A DNA stretch of 64,000 nt from Pristimantibacillus sp052113225 (GCF_052113225.1 NZ_JBFRCT010000005.1:248001-312000), one strand, 5' to 3'; positions 17,281 through 25,794 are shown, numbered from the stretch's first letter. The notes: generated by a model not told the origin, from the sequence alone. Numbers and translations are program-made.

Positions 17281-18450
17281 CCTACTACAGACTGGATTTC
17301 GTGCAACGTTATGATGCGCCACGCCAAGGTAACAAAAGCTACATTGGATATCATCCAGCAGAATGAGCTCATATAGGCGAGAGTAGCTCAACTTGGCGAA
17401 AGTTACTGTACAGAATCCAACATAGCTCGCAGCAACCTGCGATAAAGCGACTTGGGTTGGATACAATCCAACATAGGTTAAAAGGTCGGGGCTTAGTTGG
17501 GTGAAATCCACCGTATGGTGGTTAATGTGATTAATATTCAGGTAATAGAGGTTGGTAGGGGATATCGTTCCGCCGCAGACTGGATTTCGTACAACGTAAT
17601 GATGCCCCACGCCAAGGTAACCAAAGCTACATTGGATATCATCCAGCAGAATCAGCTCATATAGGCTAAGGTAGCTCGAATTGGCGAAAGTTACTGTATA
17701 GAATCCAACATAGCACGCAGCAGTTTGCGATAAGCCGAATAAAATTGGATGAAATCCAACATAGGGTGAATGGTGGGTCGTAGTTGGGTGGAATCCGCCG
17801 TTGGGTGGAATCCACCGTATGGTGGTTAAGGTGACTAATATTCAGATAATAGAGGGTAGTAGGGGATATCGGCCCGCCGCAGACTGGATTTCATACAACA
17901 TAATAACGCCACGCCAAGGTAACAAAAGCTACATTGGATATCATCCAGCAGAATGAGCTCATATAGGCGAGTATAGCTCGTATTGGCGAAAGTTACTGTA
18001 TAGAATCCAACACAGCTCGCAGTAAACTGCAATGAGCCGACCTACGTTGGAAGAAATCCAATGTAGGGTGAAAGGCGGGAGCTTAGTTTGATGAAATCCA
18101 TCGTATGGTGGTTAGAGTGACTAATATTCAGGTAATAGAGGTTAGCAGGGGATATCGGCCCGCCGAAGACTGGATTTCGTACAACATAATGACGCGTCAC
18201 GTCAAGGTAACAAAAGCTACATTGGATATCATCCAGCAGAATGAGCTCATTTAGGCGAAAGAAGCTCATATTGGCGAGAGTTACTGTACAGAATCCAACG
18301 TAGCTTGCAGCAGTCAGCGGTGAGCCGACTTAAGTTGGACGTAATCCAACATAGGGTGAATGGTGGGATCTTCATTGGATGAAATCCAACGAAGGGTGAG
18401 CGGTGAAGAGCAAGCAATAGATATCTTAGTTGGATGAAATCCAACGTAAG
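17281..18450. repeat. Repeat array D: four tandem copies of an about 286-304-bp unit
   Basis: The marker CAGACTGGATTTCGT recurs at 17288, 17576, 17880 and (with one change) 18166. Each unit then has AAGCTACATTGGATATCATC, CGAAAGTTACTGTACAGAAT (variants TATAG), a full dyad such as TTGGATACAATCCAA or TTGGATGAAATCCAAC, and a GTATGGTGGTTA tail. The last copy runs into three dyads with GAA or GTA centres between 18330 and 18450. Arms of TGGAT/ATCCA are kept while the three central bases vary (ATC, ACA, GAA, GTA). The gap 17262-18576 contains no supported gene; frames seen on minus encode repeated nonsense peptides from the unit. Confidence 0.93.
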
Positions 18451-18538
18451 GGGCAGTCCATCAGGCCAAGTAGTCCAATTCAGCCTCATAAGAGGAAATT
18501 CCAGCAACTGGGGCATACTAGTTGCAGATAAATAAGAA

Positions 18539-18564
18539 ATCGGCAAGCACATGTGCTTGCCGAT
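18539..18564 (-). terminator. Intrinsic terminator of brxC
   Basis: A perfect 26-nt palindrome (ATCGGCAAGCAC and its complement), followed on minus by TTCTTATTT. It lies 12 bp after the brxC stop codon. Confidence 0.85.
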
Positions 18565-18576
18565 CATTCCAAACAG

Positions 18577-18918
18577 CTAGTCCAACACCGCTGCAATATG
18601 CTCTTTCGTGATCGACCAGTGGGAAGCGGACCATACTTTTGCTTTCTTGTCGATCATCATGATTTGCGGGGATTCATGCTTAACCGCTGTGTCTTCTGCA
18701 ATTTGCAGCGACACTGGACGGGATTCGATAACTTTAACGAGTACATAATCAGCATCTTCACGCGGGCTGCCGTTCAAGTATTCATTGAACTCGCGGTACG
18801 CGTTTGCGCTTACTGGACAAGTTGTGCTGTGCTTGAAAATGACGACAGGACGCTCGCTAGAAGCTTCAAAAACCTCGTTCCAGCTGTCCATGGAATCAAT
18901 CTCACGATACTGTGCCAT
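18577..18918 (-). CDS. brxC: Bacilliredoxin BrxC (YtxJ family)
   Basis: A 113-residue thioredoxin-fold protein of the YtxJ family. FKHSTTCPVSANAYREF carries the single active cysteine in TCPVS, the monothiol TCPxS form of this family. SPQIMMIDKKAKVWSASHWS supplies the cis-Pro (SPQ) and following strands. In bacillithiol-using Firmicutes such proteins remove bacillithiol from S-bacillithiolated proteins. The frame extends to GTG 18930, but AAGGAG would then abut the start codon; ATG at 18918, 11 nt after AAGGAG, is preferred. The gene is monocistronic with a strong terminator. Its leader is long and highly folded. Confidence 0.88.
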   Translation of the reverse strand: MAQYREIDSMDSWNEVFEASSERPVVIFKHSTTCPVSANAYREFNEYLNGSPREDADYVLVKVIESRPVSLQIAEDTAVKHESPQIMMIDKKAKVWSASHWSITKEHIAAVLD

Positions 18919-18955
18919 AGGTACATACACTCCTTTTTATGGTAAATAAGATTTT

Positions 18956-19083
18956 AGAAATTCTAAGCATTTATAAGTTTTTGTCTTATAAACTGGCTTA
19001 GAATTCTCCGGAATGAAACGCGCTTCGCTACCAAAGGATCGGGAAGCCGTTTCACCTTGTACAAACTTATTCTTGTATTATAT
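18956..19083 (-). promoter_or_regulatory. brxC promoter and structured leader
   Basis: On minus, TATAAT (19078-19083) could start transcription near 19071, giving an about 140-nt leader. It would contain two hairpins: GAAACG/CGTTTC with inner GCTTC/GAAGC (19015-19053), and a compound stem AGAAATTCTAAGC / GCTTAGAATTCT (18956-18968 / 18996-19007) enclosing TTTATAAG / CTTATAAA (18970-18977 / 18985-18992). A plus-strand TATAAT at 19128-19133 could serve potA. No known riboswitch was recognised. Confidence 0.4.
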
Positions 19084-19210
19084 CCCCGGAAGCTTAAAAA
19101 GTCATGCGCGTATAAGGATCCTTCCTGTATAATCAATTGCTGAAAGCAATCATTAGGTAACTAAATAATTGATTACGTTTACCTCCGGGTAGTGAAGGGG
19201 TGCTGCAAAT

Positions 19211-20317
19211 ATGTCGGATCAAACGATCATCCGATTCGAGCAAGTGACGAAGCAATATGACGACCAGACTACGGTCCTCGCCGAAGTCAGCTTCGAGATT
19301 GAGAAAGGCAAGTTTTACACGCTGCTTGGCCCTTCGGGCTGCGGCAAAACAACGATCCTACGGCTGATCGCCGGGTTCATCGAACCATCTAAGGGTCAGA
19401 TTTATTTTAACGGCAAGGTCATTAACCGCATCCCGCCGAATGAGCGTCAAGTGAATACAGTGTTCCAAGACTACGCGTTGTTCCCGCATCTCAATGTGTT
19501 CGAGAATGTCGCCTTTGGCCTTCGCATCAAGAAGCTGAAGAACACAGCAGTCACGGCAAAAGTAAAAGAAGCCCTTCGCTTCGTCAACCTGGAAGGCTAC
19601 GAGACACGTAATATTAGCGAAATGTCCGGCGGCCAGCGCCAGCGTGTTGCCATCGCACGGGCTATCGTTAATGAGCCGGAAGTCATCCTATTGGACGAGC
19701 CGCTATCCGCACTCGACCTCAAGCTCCGCACCGAGATGCAATACGAACTCAGAGAGCTGCAGCGCCGCCTTGGCATTACCTTTATCTTCGTTACCCATGA
19801 CCAGGAAGAAGCGCTTGCGATGTCCGATGAGATCTTCGTCCTGAACCAGGGCAAGATCGAGCAGAGCGGTACGCCTAACGATATTTACGATGAGCCGATT
19901 AACCGGTTCGTGGCTGATTTTATCGGGGAATCCAACATTGTGGCTGGCCGTATGAAGCAGGACTTCGAGGTTGAATTCGCGGGACGTACGTTCGAGTGCG
20001 TGGACCAAGGCCTTAATCCCAACGAACCTGTTGAGATCGTCATTCGTCCGGAGGATCTGGAAATCACGAAGTCGGAGCAAGGCAAACTGCAGGTGCGTGT
20101 AGATTCACAGCTGTTCCGCGGTGTCCATTACGAGATCTCCTGCTACGATGAAGCGGGTAACAAATGGCTTGTCCACTCTACGAAGAAAGCAACAGTAGGC
20201 GAGCAGATCGGGCTGTACTTTGATCCGGAAGCGATTCACGTTATGCGCCTTGGCGAGACGGAGGAAGAGTTCGATAAGCGGCTGGACGCCTACAGCGAGG
20301 GTCAAGATGAGAACTAA
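19211..20317 (+). CDS. potA: Spermidine/putrescine ABC importer, ATP-binding subunit PotA
   Basis: A 368-residue ATPase. Walker A GPSGCGKT is at 40-47, the Q-loop at VFQDYALFPH (84-93), signature MSGGQRQR at 138-145, Walker B VILLDEP at 158-164, and the H-loop in FVTHDQEEA. The C-terminal about 100 residues form the TOBE-type regulatory domain (VEIVIRPEDLEI). Gene order ATPase-permease-permease-binding protein, with overlapping reading frames, is that of potABCD. It powers uptake of polyamines across the cytoplasmic membrane. It is the first gene of the operon; GAAGGGG lies just before the ATG. The stop overlaps potB by 11 bp. Confidence 0.93.
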   Translation: MSDQTIIRFEQVTKQYDDQTTVLAEVSFEIEKGKFYTLLGPSGCGKTTILRLIAGFIEPSKGQIYFNGKVINRIPPNERQVNTVFQDYALFPHLNVFENVAFGLRIKKLKNTAVTAKVKEALRFVNLEGYETRNISEMSGGQRQRVAIARAIVNEPEVILLDEPLSALDLKLRTEMQYELRELQRRLGITFIFVTHDQEEALAMSDEIFVLNQGKIEQSGTPNDIYDEPINRFVADFIGESNIVAGRMKQDFEVEFAGRTFECVDQGLNPNEPVEIVIRPEDLEITKSEQGKLQVRVDSQLFRGVHYEISCYDEAGNKWLVHSTKKATVGEQIGLYFDPEAIHVMRLGETEEEFDKRLDAYSEGQDEN

Positions 20318-21134
20318 TACACGTAACTTCTATCTCGCCCCGTATCTTTTATGGATTGTGCTGTTCGTTATCGCGCCAATCGTGCTGGTTGTGTACTACT
20401 CCTTCTTCGATGTAGAGGGGAACTTCACGTTCGGTAACTACGAGAAATTTTTCACACCTGTTTATCTGAAAATGACGCTGAGCTCGTTCTGGTACGCCTT
20501 CCTGATCACGGCCTTCTCGCTCTTAGTCGCCTATCCGGCGGCCTACTTGCTGACGAAGACCAAACATAAGCAGTTATGGCTGCTGCTTATTATTTTGCCA
20601 AGCTGGATTAACCTGCTGCTGAAGGCATACGCCTTCCTTGGCCTGTTTGGTACATACGGTTTCGTGAATGGTGTCTTAAAATTCATCGGCATCGGTACCC
20701 AGCAAATCCTGTTTACCGACTTCAGCTTTATATTCGTATCGGTCTATATCTTTATCCCGTTCATGATCCTGCCGATCTTCAACTCGCTCGAGGAGCTTAA
20801 TCCATCGCTCGTCTTCGCGGCGCGGGATCTCGGAGCATCACCATGGGGAGCGTTCCGCCGGGTCATTTTCCCGCTTACACTAAGCGGCGTGAAGTCCGGC
20901 TGCCAAGCGGTCTTTATTCCCGCCTTGTCGCTCTTCATGATTACGCGGCTTATCGCCGGCAACCGAGTTATCACACTTGGTACGGCGATTGAGCAGCATT
21001 TTCTCGTTACCCAGGACTGGGGAATGGGCGCAACAATTGCGGTGTTCCTGATTATCGCGATGGTGATCATTATGCTGTTAACAGGCAGCAGCAGAAAGAG
21101 AGGGCTGCAAAGTGAAAACCAGAAAGCTATCTAA
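20307..21134 (+). CDS. potB: Spermidine/putrescine ABC importer permease PotB
   Basis: A 275-residue membrane protein with about six TM segments. The EAA-type loop is FAARDLGASPWGAFRRVIFP. The N-terminus FYLAPYLLWIVLFVIAPIVL is typical of PotB. The frame is open further upstream, but that part would lie inside potA; ATG 20307 with GAGGG 5-9 nt upstream gives the canonical N-terminus and an 11-bp overlap with potA. It pairs with PotC to form the channel. TM positions were judged from hydrophobicity only. Confidence 0.93.
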   Translation: MRTNTRNFYLAPYLLWIVLFVIAPIVLVVYYSFFDVEGNFTFGNYEKFFTPVYLKMTLSSFWYAFLITAFSLLVAYPAAYLLTKTKHKQLWLLLIILPSWINLLLKAYAFLGLFGTYGFVNGVLKFIGIGTQQILFTDFSFIFVSVYIFIPFMILPIFNSLEELNPSLVFAARDLGASPWGAFRRVIFPLTLSGVKSGCQAVFIPALSLFMITRLIAGNRVITLGTAIEQHFLVTQDWGMGATIAVFLIIAMVIIMLLTGSSRKRGLQSENQKAI

Positions 21135-21915
21135 TGTGTATCTGATCGCCGTATTTATCATTTTGTACGCGCCGATCTTCTATCTGATCTTCTACTCGTT
21201 CAACAGCGGTGGGGCGATGCGCAACTTTGAGGGCTTTACCTTCGAGTGGTACCAAGAGGTATTCGCGGATACCCGCCTGCTTATTATTGTGCTAAACACG
21301 TTCATCGTGGCGCTGCTGTCGTCAGCGATCTCGGTCCTGTTCGGCATTGCTGGCGCGCTTTCGATTCATTATGTAAAAAGACGCCAACCGAAGAACGCGC
21401 TGCTTTCCCTTAATAACGTGCTAATTGTCAGCCCGGATGTTATTGTTGGTGCTTCGTTCTTAATCCTGTTTACGATTATTGGCATTAAACTTGGCTTCGT
21501 GTCCGTGCTGCTGTCGCATATCGCATTCAGTGTACCAATCGTCGTCATTATGGTGCTGCCGAAGCTGCAGGAGATGAGCCCAACGCTGATCGATGCGGCC
21601 CGCGACCTTGGTGCAAGCAGCTGGCATGTGCTGTCGCGTGTTATTATTCCGTTTATCAAGCCGGGCATCTTTGCCGGATTCTTTATGGCATTAACTTACT
21701 CGCTGGACGACTTTGCGGTAACCTTCTTCGTAACGGGCAACGGGTTCTCCACCTTATCGGTTGAGATCTACTCGCGGGCCCGCCAAGGGATTGCGCTGTC
21801 GATCAATGCCCTGTCGACGTTGATCTTCCTGTTCACGATTGTGCTGGTCATCGGCTACTACTTCATCAATCAGCGGAATAACCGGACTTCGGCTCGATCG
21901 GAGGGACGGAGATGA
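21112..21915 (+). CDS. potC: Spermidine/putrescine ABC importer permease PotC
   Basis: A 267-residue membrane protein with about six TM segments. The N-terminus (YLIAVFIILYAPIFYLIFYS) and FNSGG are typical of PotC, and the EAA loop is IDAARDLGASSWHVLSRVII. The start is GTG 21112, preceded by AGAGGG, inside the end of potB (23-bp overlap). Its stop overlaps the potD start as ATGA. It is the second channel subunit of the polyamine importer. Confidence 0.93.
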   Translation: MKTRKLSNVYLIAVFIILYAPIFYLIFYSFNSGGAMRNFEGFTFEWYQEVFADTRLLIIVLNTFIVALLSSAISVLFGIAGALSIHYVKRRQPKNALLSLNNVLIVSPDVIVGASFLILFTIIGIKLGFVSVLLSHIAFSVPIVVIMVLPKLQEMSPTLIDAARDLGASSWHVLSRVIIPFIKPGIFAGFFMALTYSLDDFAVTFFVTGNGFSTLSVEIYSRARQGIALSINALSTLIFLFTIVLVIGYYFINQRNNRTSARSEGRR

Positions 21916-22982
21916 AATCATTAGTTCAGACGTTCGTCGCGGTGCTGATCGTTTCTTTTGGACTCATGTACTTGACCTCCTACCTCAATAAGAGCGAAGG
22001 CTACACGGGCAAGGATACGCTCACGATCTACAACTGGGGCGATTATATCGACCCTGAGCTGCTGGATCAGTTCCAGAAGGAGACGGGCATCAAGGTCATT
22101 TACCAGACATTTGATTCCAACGAAGCGATGATGACGAAGATCGAGCAGGGCGGGACGACGTTCGACGTCAGCGTTCCTTCTGAATATGCGATTGATAAAA
22201 TGAAACAAGAGAACCTGCTGCTTCCGCTCGATAAGAGCAAGCTGCCGAATCTCAAGTATATTGATCCAAGCTTCATGAACCTTAGCTTTGATCCGGATAA
22301 CAAATACTCCATTCCTTATTTCTGGGGAACGGTAGGGATTGTCTACAACCCGGATAAGACCGATCTCACCTTCAAGAGCTGGGCGGATCTGTGGAATCCA
22401 AGTCTCAAGAATCAGATCCTGCTGCTCGACGGTGCGCGTGAGGTCATCGGGATGGGGCTGAACAGCCTGCATTACTCGCTTAACGATACGAATGAAGAGC
22501 ATCTGCAGGAGGCAAAGGCGAAGCTGGATACGCTGACGCCGAATGTGAAAGCGATCGTAGGTGACGAGATCAAGCTGCTGCTTGCGAATGAAGAGGCGGC
22601 GGTTGGTCTCGTATGGTCCGGTGATGCTTCGGAGATTATGAGTGAGAACGAGAAGCTGGACTACGTTGTGCCGGAGGAAGGCTCGAACCTGTGGTTCGAT
22701 AATATGGTTATTCCGAAGACAGCGAAGAATATCGAGGGCGCGCACGAGTTCATCAACTTCATGCTCGATCCTGAGCATGCAGCGCAGAATGCCGAATACG
22801 TCGGCTACTCGACTCCGAACGCCAAGGCGCTTGAATATTTGCCGGAGGAGATCTCGGGCGATAAGCGGTTCTATCCAGGCAAAGAACTCACCGAGAAGCT
22901 TGAGGTCTACCAGAATCTTGGCAAAAGAATGCTCGCCCATTATAACGAATTATTCTTGGAATTTAAGATGCATCGCAAGTAA
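21912..22982 (+). CDS. potD: Spermidine/putrescine-binding protein PotD, membrane-anchored form
   Basis: A 356-residue extracytoplasmic binding protein. The mature part begins TLTIYNWGDYIDPELLDQFQ, the PotD hallmark, and later has TFDVSVPSEYAIDKM, PYFWGTVGIVYNP and VGLVWSGDASE. It captures polyamine outside the membrane and passes it to PotBC. The N-terminal hydrophobic segment (LVQTFVAVLIVSFGLMYLTS) has no lipobox cysteine, unlike most Gram-positive PotD lipoproteins, so it is either an uncleaved anchor or a secreted form. It overlaps potC by 4 bp and is followed by a terminator. Confidence 0.92.
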   Translation: MKSLVQTFVAVLIVSFGLMYLTSYLNKSEGYTGKDTLTIYNWGDYIDPELLDQFQKETGIKVIYQTFDSNEAMMTKIEQGGTTFDVSVPSEYAIDKMKQENLLLPLDKSKLPNLKYIDPSFMNLSFDPDNKYSIPYFWGTVGIVYNPDKTDLTFKSWADLWNPSLKNQILLLDGAREVIGMGLNSLHYSLNDTNEEHLQEAKAKLDTLTPNVKAIVGDEIKLLLANEEAAVGLVWSGDASEIMSENEKLDYVVPEEGSNLWFDNMVIPKTAKNIEGAHEFINFMLDPEHAAQNAEYVGYSTPNAKALEYLPEEISGDKRFYPGKELTEKLEVYQNLGKRMLAHYNELFLEFKMHRK

Positions 22983-23003
22983 AGTTTTACATATACTGGC
23001 ATA

Positions 23004-23078
23004 ACCGTGCTTATGGTCGACCAGAAGTCCTTATTTTAGACAAAATAGGACCTCTATCGGCTATGGGCACGGTTTTTA
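23004..23078 (+). terminator. Terminator of the potABCD operon
   Basis: ACCGTGC (23004-23010) pairs with GCACGGT (23067-23073), continuing inward, with an internal AGTCCT/AGGAC stem, followed by TTTTTATTTTG. It begins about 20 bp after the potD stop. Confidence 0.8.
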
Positions 23079-23236
23079 TTTTGTCGAAAAATAACAGGAA
23101 ATATAATTTCCAATATTAAATATCGACTGAAAACGCTGTCATTCTGGATAAAACTACGAATTATATAGTTCAATCCGATCATTTTTTGTCGAATTATAGG
23201 AAAGATTGCGAAAGTGCTGATTCATTTGATCTATCG

Positions 23237-23245
23237 TGCTATACT
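23237..23245 (+). promoter_or_regulatory. Possible extended -10 promoter of the S-layer gene
   Basis: TG-C-TATACT is seen about 260 bp before the S-layer start codon. The -35 region (CTGATT at 23217) is weak. This is a proposal only. Confidence 0.4.
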
Positions 23246-23507
23246 GGGATTCAAGTATTTTCCTAGGTACATTTTAGCAGTAAAGGATATAGACACATGT
23301 TCTATCGGCCGGAACCCATGGCTGCTTGGACCAGTAATAGGGTACATATGCCAGAAATGGATAACGAATTGGCAATCAACAAGAGGGGTAGATCTTACGT
23401 TCTAGTAGGTTTGTCACGTTATTTGTGTCTATAAATACCAGATTATGGTATAGGTAGTGTGAGAGTTACATACTGTAAAAAACTATTAAACTATGAGGTG
23501 AACCGAA

Positions 23508-25664
23508 GTGACGATCAGAAAGAAACTAATCGTATCCACTATTGCAGCAAGCTTAGCAGCAACAGCATTTGCAGGTATTCCGCTGAGCAACAAAGGTTTG
23601 GCAGAAAAATTAGGTTTTAATGCAACGGCTTATGCGGCCAGCGCAGCATTCCCAAGCACAGATATCGTGACGTATGCAACTAAACTACGTGCTGCACTTG
23701 TTGCAACAAGCGGTCTTGACCAAGTGCAAGATTTACGCGAAGCCATCCAAGCTTTGAACACTGACGAACTTAAATATATTGCTAATCCAATTACAAGCAA
23801 AGTGACAACTAAACTGGGTGCTGGCTTCGATGATATTGACAAGGCAGCGGTAGCGAACCTCGTTCTGGACGTCATTTCGGTTACATACGATGCAAACCTG
23901 ACTGAGCTTGAAACAATCCGTAATACGGATGAATACCGCCGCGTTCTGGCTGAACTGGCTGTAGGTGCTGGTTTCTCCGAACAGCAAGTTGACGACCTGA
24001 CAGTTGACGACGTTGCAGAATACTTCTTCACATTGCAAGAGAAAGTTGCTGGTCTGCTTAATGGCTTGGCTGCTGATCCAGTCGCACTGCTAGCAGTACT
24101 GAATGATCCAGTTAAGAGAGCGAAACTGATTGAAGATGCATTTAACGCATTATCGGCAGAGAGCCTTGTTGTTCAAGATGTCTTTGAAGCTTATGGCATT
24201 GCTCCAGCAGATTTGAAAGATGTTGTTCTTCGTGCTCAAGAGAAAATTGACAGCACGGTTGTTCTTAAAGCAGGTGCAGCTCTATACAGCGCTTACCTGA
24301 AAATGAACGAAACAAGCACCGGCGGCACTGGCGGTATCGGCGGCGGTACGGTTGACGAAGGTACTGTTGAAGTTCCGAAAGAGGTAACTGCCTTCATCGA
24401 TGACATCAAGAAGAAGCTGGCTGCTGCATCGGATGCTGCTGAGAAAGCTGCAATCATTGCACAAGCTATTCAACAAGCGACAGCATTGGTTAATAAATTG
24501 TCGAACTTCGATCTCTCCAGCAATGTAACCGTATCGAACGGTCAAGCTTCTCTGCAAGTTAGCGGTTCGTCTGTTCTGTCTGCAATCGCGGGTATCGGCG
24601 AGATTCTGAAGAACGTGAAAGCACTGGCACCAGGTGTGGCTGTGCCTCCAGTAGTTCTGAACATCAGCCTGGGTAACGTTGCTCAGAACGATGTGAATAT
24701 CGGCCTGAATAACGCAGTTATTCAAGAAGCAATCAAAGCGGGTCTTAGCGGCATTAACTTGACAGTAAATGGCCTAAGCGCAGTGCTTCCGGTTGGTGGT
24801 CAATTCAATGGAGCAGTTGACTTCAAAATCAACAAATCCAAAGCAGATTCCACTACAACTGGTGGTCTTCAAGCAGCTTCTGATGTATACAGCTTTGGCC
24901 TTTCCATCGGTGGTCAATCCGTAACATCGTTCACGCAGCCTGTAATTGTCAGTGTTCCACTCGGTAACGTAGACGGCGTTGACAAAGAACTGTTGTCCCT
25001 TGCGAAGATCGTTGACGGCAAGCTTGTATTCCAAGGCGGTTCCGTACAAGGCAATACAATCGTTGAGCACCGCGATACGTTCTCCCAATATGTTGTTGTA
25101 GAAAATAAAGTAACCTTCTCCGATATCGCATCCGTTCAAGCATGGGCAGGCCGCGCGATCGAAGTTATCGCAGCAAAAGGTGCAATCGAAGGCAAAAAAG
25201 CCGGCGTATTTGCTCCTAAAGATAACGTAACTCGTGCTGAGTTTGCGAAGATGCTGACTCGTGCACTTGATCTGGACAACAGCCTGGCGAAAGAAAGCTT
25301 CGCTGACGTTGCAGATTCCAACTGGGCAGCTCCTTACATCGGTGCAGCTTCGAAACTTGGTATTATCCAAGGCCGTTCGGCTTCGAAATTCGATCCGAAT
25401 GCACAAATCACTCGTGCTGAGATGGCAACGATGATCGCTCGCGCATTGAAAGTAACGAAAGGTGCTGCAGACGTTGCTGACGTGAATGCAGCCCTTGCGA
25501 ACTTCAAGGATGCAAGCTCGATTAGTACTGCACTCAAAGCAGGGGTAGCATTCGCTTCGGAACATGAAATCGTAATTGGTAACAAAGGTAAATTCTCTCC
25601 GAATGCCTCGGCAACACGTGCTGAAGCAGCAGTTATGATCTACCGCGCAGTTAACTTCAAATAG
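23508..25664 (+). CDS. S-layer protein with three C-terminal SLH domains
   Basis: A 718-residue secreted protein. It starts at GTG 23508, with GAGGTGA 6 nt upstream. A Sec signal peptide (RKKLIVSTIAASLAATAFAG) is followed by an Ala-rich mature start. The N-terminal half is largely helical, then comes a Gly-rich linker (STGGTGGIGGG) near 270, then a beta-rich part. Three SLH domains occupy about 540-718; each has the TRAE motif (NVTRAEF, QITRAEM, SATRAEA) that binds peptidoglycan-linked secondary wall polymer. Codon use is strongly biased to abundant codons, as in highly expressed genes, which also leaves long antisense frames open. A terminator follows; the polysaccharide cluster starts next. 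Confidence 0.93.
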   Translation: MTIRKKLIVSTIAASLAATAFAGIPLSNKGLAEKLGFNATAYAASAAFPSTDIVTYATKLRAALVATSGLDQVQDLREAIQALNTDELKYIANPITSKVTTKLGAGFDDIDKAAVANLVLDVISVTYDANLTELETIRNTDEYRRVLAELAVGAGFSEQQVDDLTVDDVAEYFFTLQEKVAGLLNGLAADPVALLAVLNDPVKRAKLIEDAFNALSAESLVVQDVFEAYGIAPADLKDVVLRAQEKIDSTVVLKAGAALYSAYLKMNETSTGGTGGIGGGTVDEGTVEVPKEVTAFIDDIKKKLAAASDAAEKAAIIAQAIQQATALVNKLSNFDLSSNVTVSNGQASLQVSGSSVLSAIAGIGEILKNVKALAPGVAVPPVVLNISLGNVAQNDVNIGLNNAVIQEAIKAGLSGINLTVNGLSAVLPVGGQFNGAVDFKINKSKADSTTTGGLQAASDVYSFGLSIGGQSVTSFTQPVIVSVPLGNVDGVDKELLSLAKIVDGKLVFQGGSVQGNTIVEHRDTFSQYVVVENKVTFSDIASVQAWAGRAIEVIAAKGAIEGKKAGVFAPKDNVTRAEFAKMLTRALDLDNSLAKESFADVADSNWAAPYIGAASKLGIIQGRSASKFDPNAQITRAEMATMIARALKVTKGAADVADVNAALANFKDASSISTALKAGVAFASEHEIVIGNKGKFSPNASATRAEAAVMIYRAVNFK

Positions 25665-25680
25665 TTAAATAGGACCATAG

Positions 25681-25722
25681 ACCCTCTTCTCAGACTTGCT
25701 GTTGATGGGAAGAGGGTTTTCT
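25681..25722 (+). terminator. Terminator of the S-layer gene
   Basis: ACCCTCTTC (25681-25689) pairs with GAAGAGGGT (25709-25717), followed by TTTCT. It lies 17 bp after the stop codon. Confidence 0.88.
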
Positions 25723-25765
25723 ATTGAGAAATATTAAAAATACAGCATTATTAACAATTTTTGCC

Positions 25766-25794
25766 TTTATATATTAGGACTATAGTAGTAAAAT
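25766..25794 (+). promoter_or_regulatory. Possible promoter of the exopolysaccharide operon
   Basis: TTTATA (25766-25771), a 17-bp spacer and TAAAAT (25789-25794) precede the first gene of the cluster by about 40 bp. The -35 is a poor match, which fits a regulated promoter. Confidence 0.4.

Larger units (their letters stand above)
22983..23507. other. Intergenic stretch with potD terminator and long S-layer leader
   Basis: A terminator occupies its left end. The rest is AT-rich, with a small dyad GGAAATATAATTTCC near 23098-23112. An extended -10 TG-C-TATACT (23237-23245) would give an about 255-nt leader before the S-layer gene, as is common for S-layer mRNAs. A 63-codon frame starting with GTG 23214 has no ribosome-binding site or family resemblance and is not called. 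Confidence 0.5.

Noticed and set aside
3525..18450. CRISPR array
   Set aside because: Units are 240-305 bp with internal dyads; there are no short identical repeats separated by unique 30-40-bp spacers and no cas genes.
17263..18567. Minus-strand frames of 65-115 residues in array D
   Set aside because: Repeated peptide segments follow the repeat unit; no ribosome-binding sites; the frames shift between copies.
21921..22940. 339-residue antisense frame in potD
   Set aside because: Arg/Leu-rich shadow of the potD codons, no ribosome-binding site or known domain.
23214..23405. 63-codon frame in the S-layer leader
   Set aside because: GTG start without ribosome-binding site, no recognisable family; it lies in a probable 5' untranslated region.
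24774..25565. 263-residue antisense frame in the S-layer gene
   Set aside because: It results from the strong codon bias of the S-layer gene; cysteine-rich nonsense composition, no ribosome-binding site.
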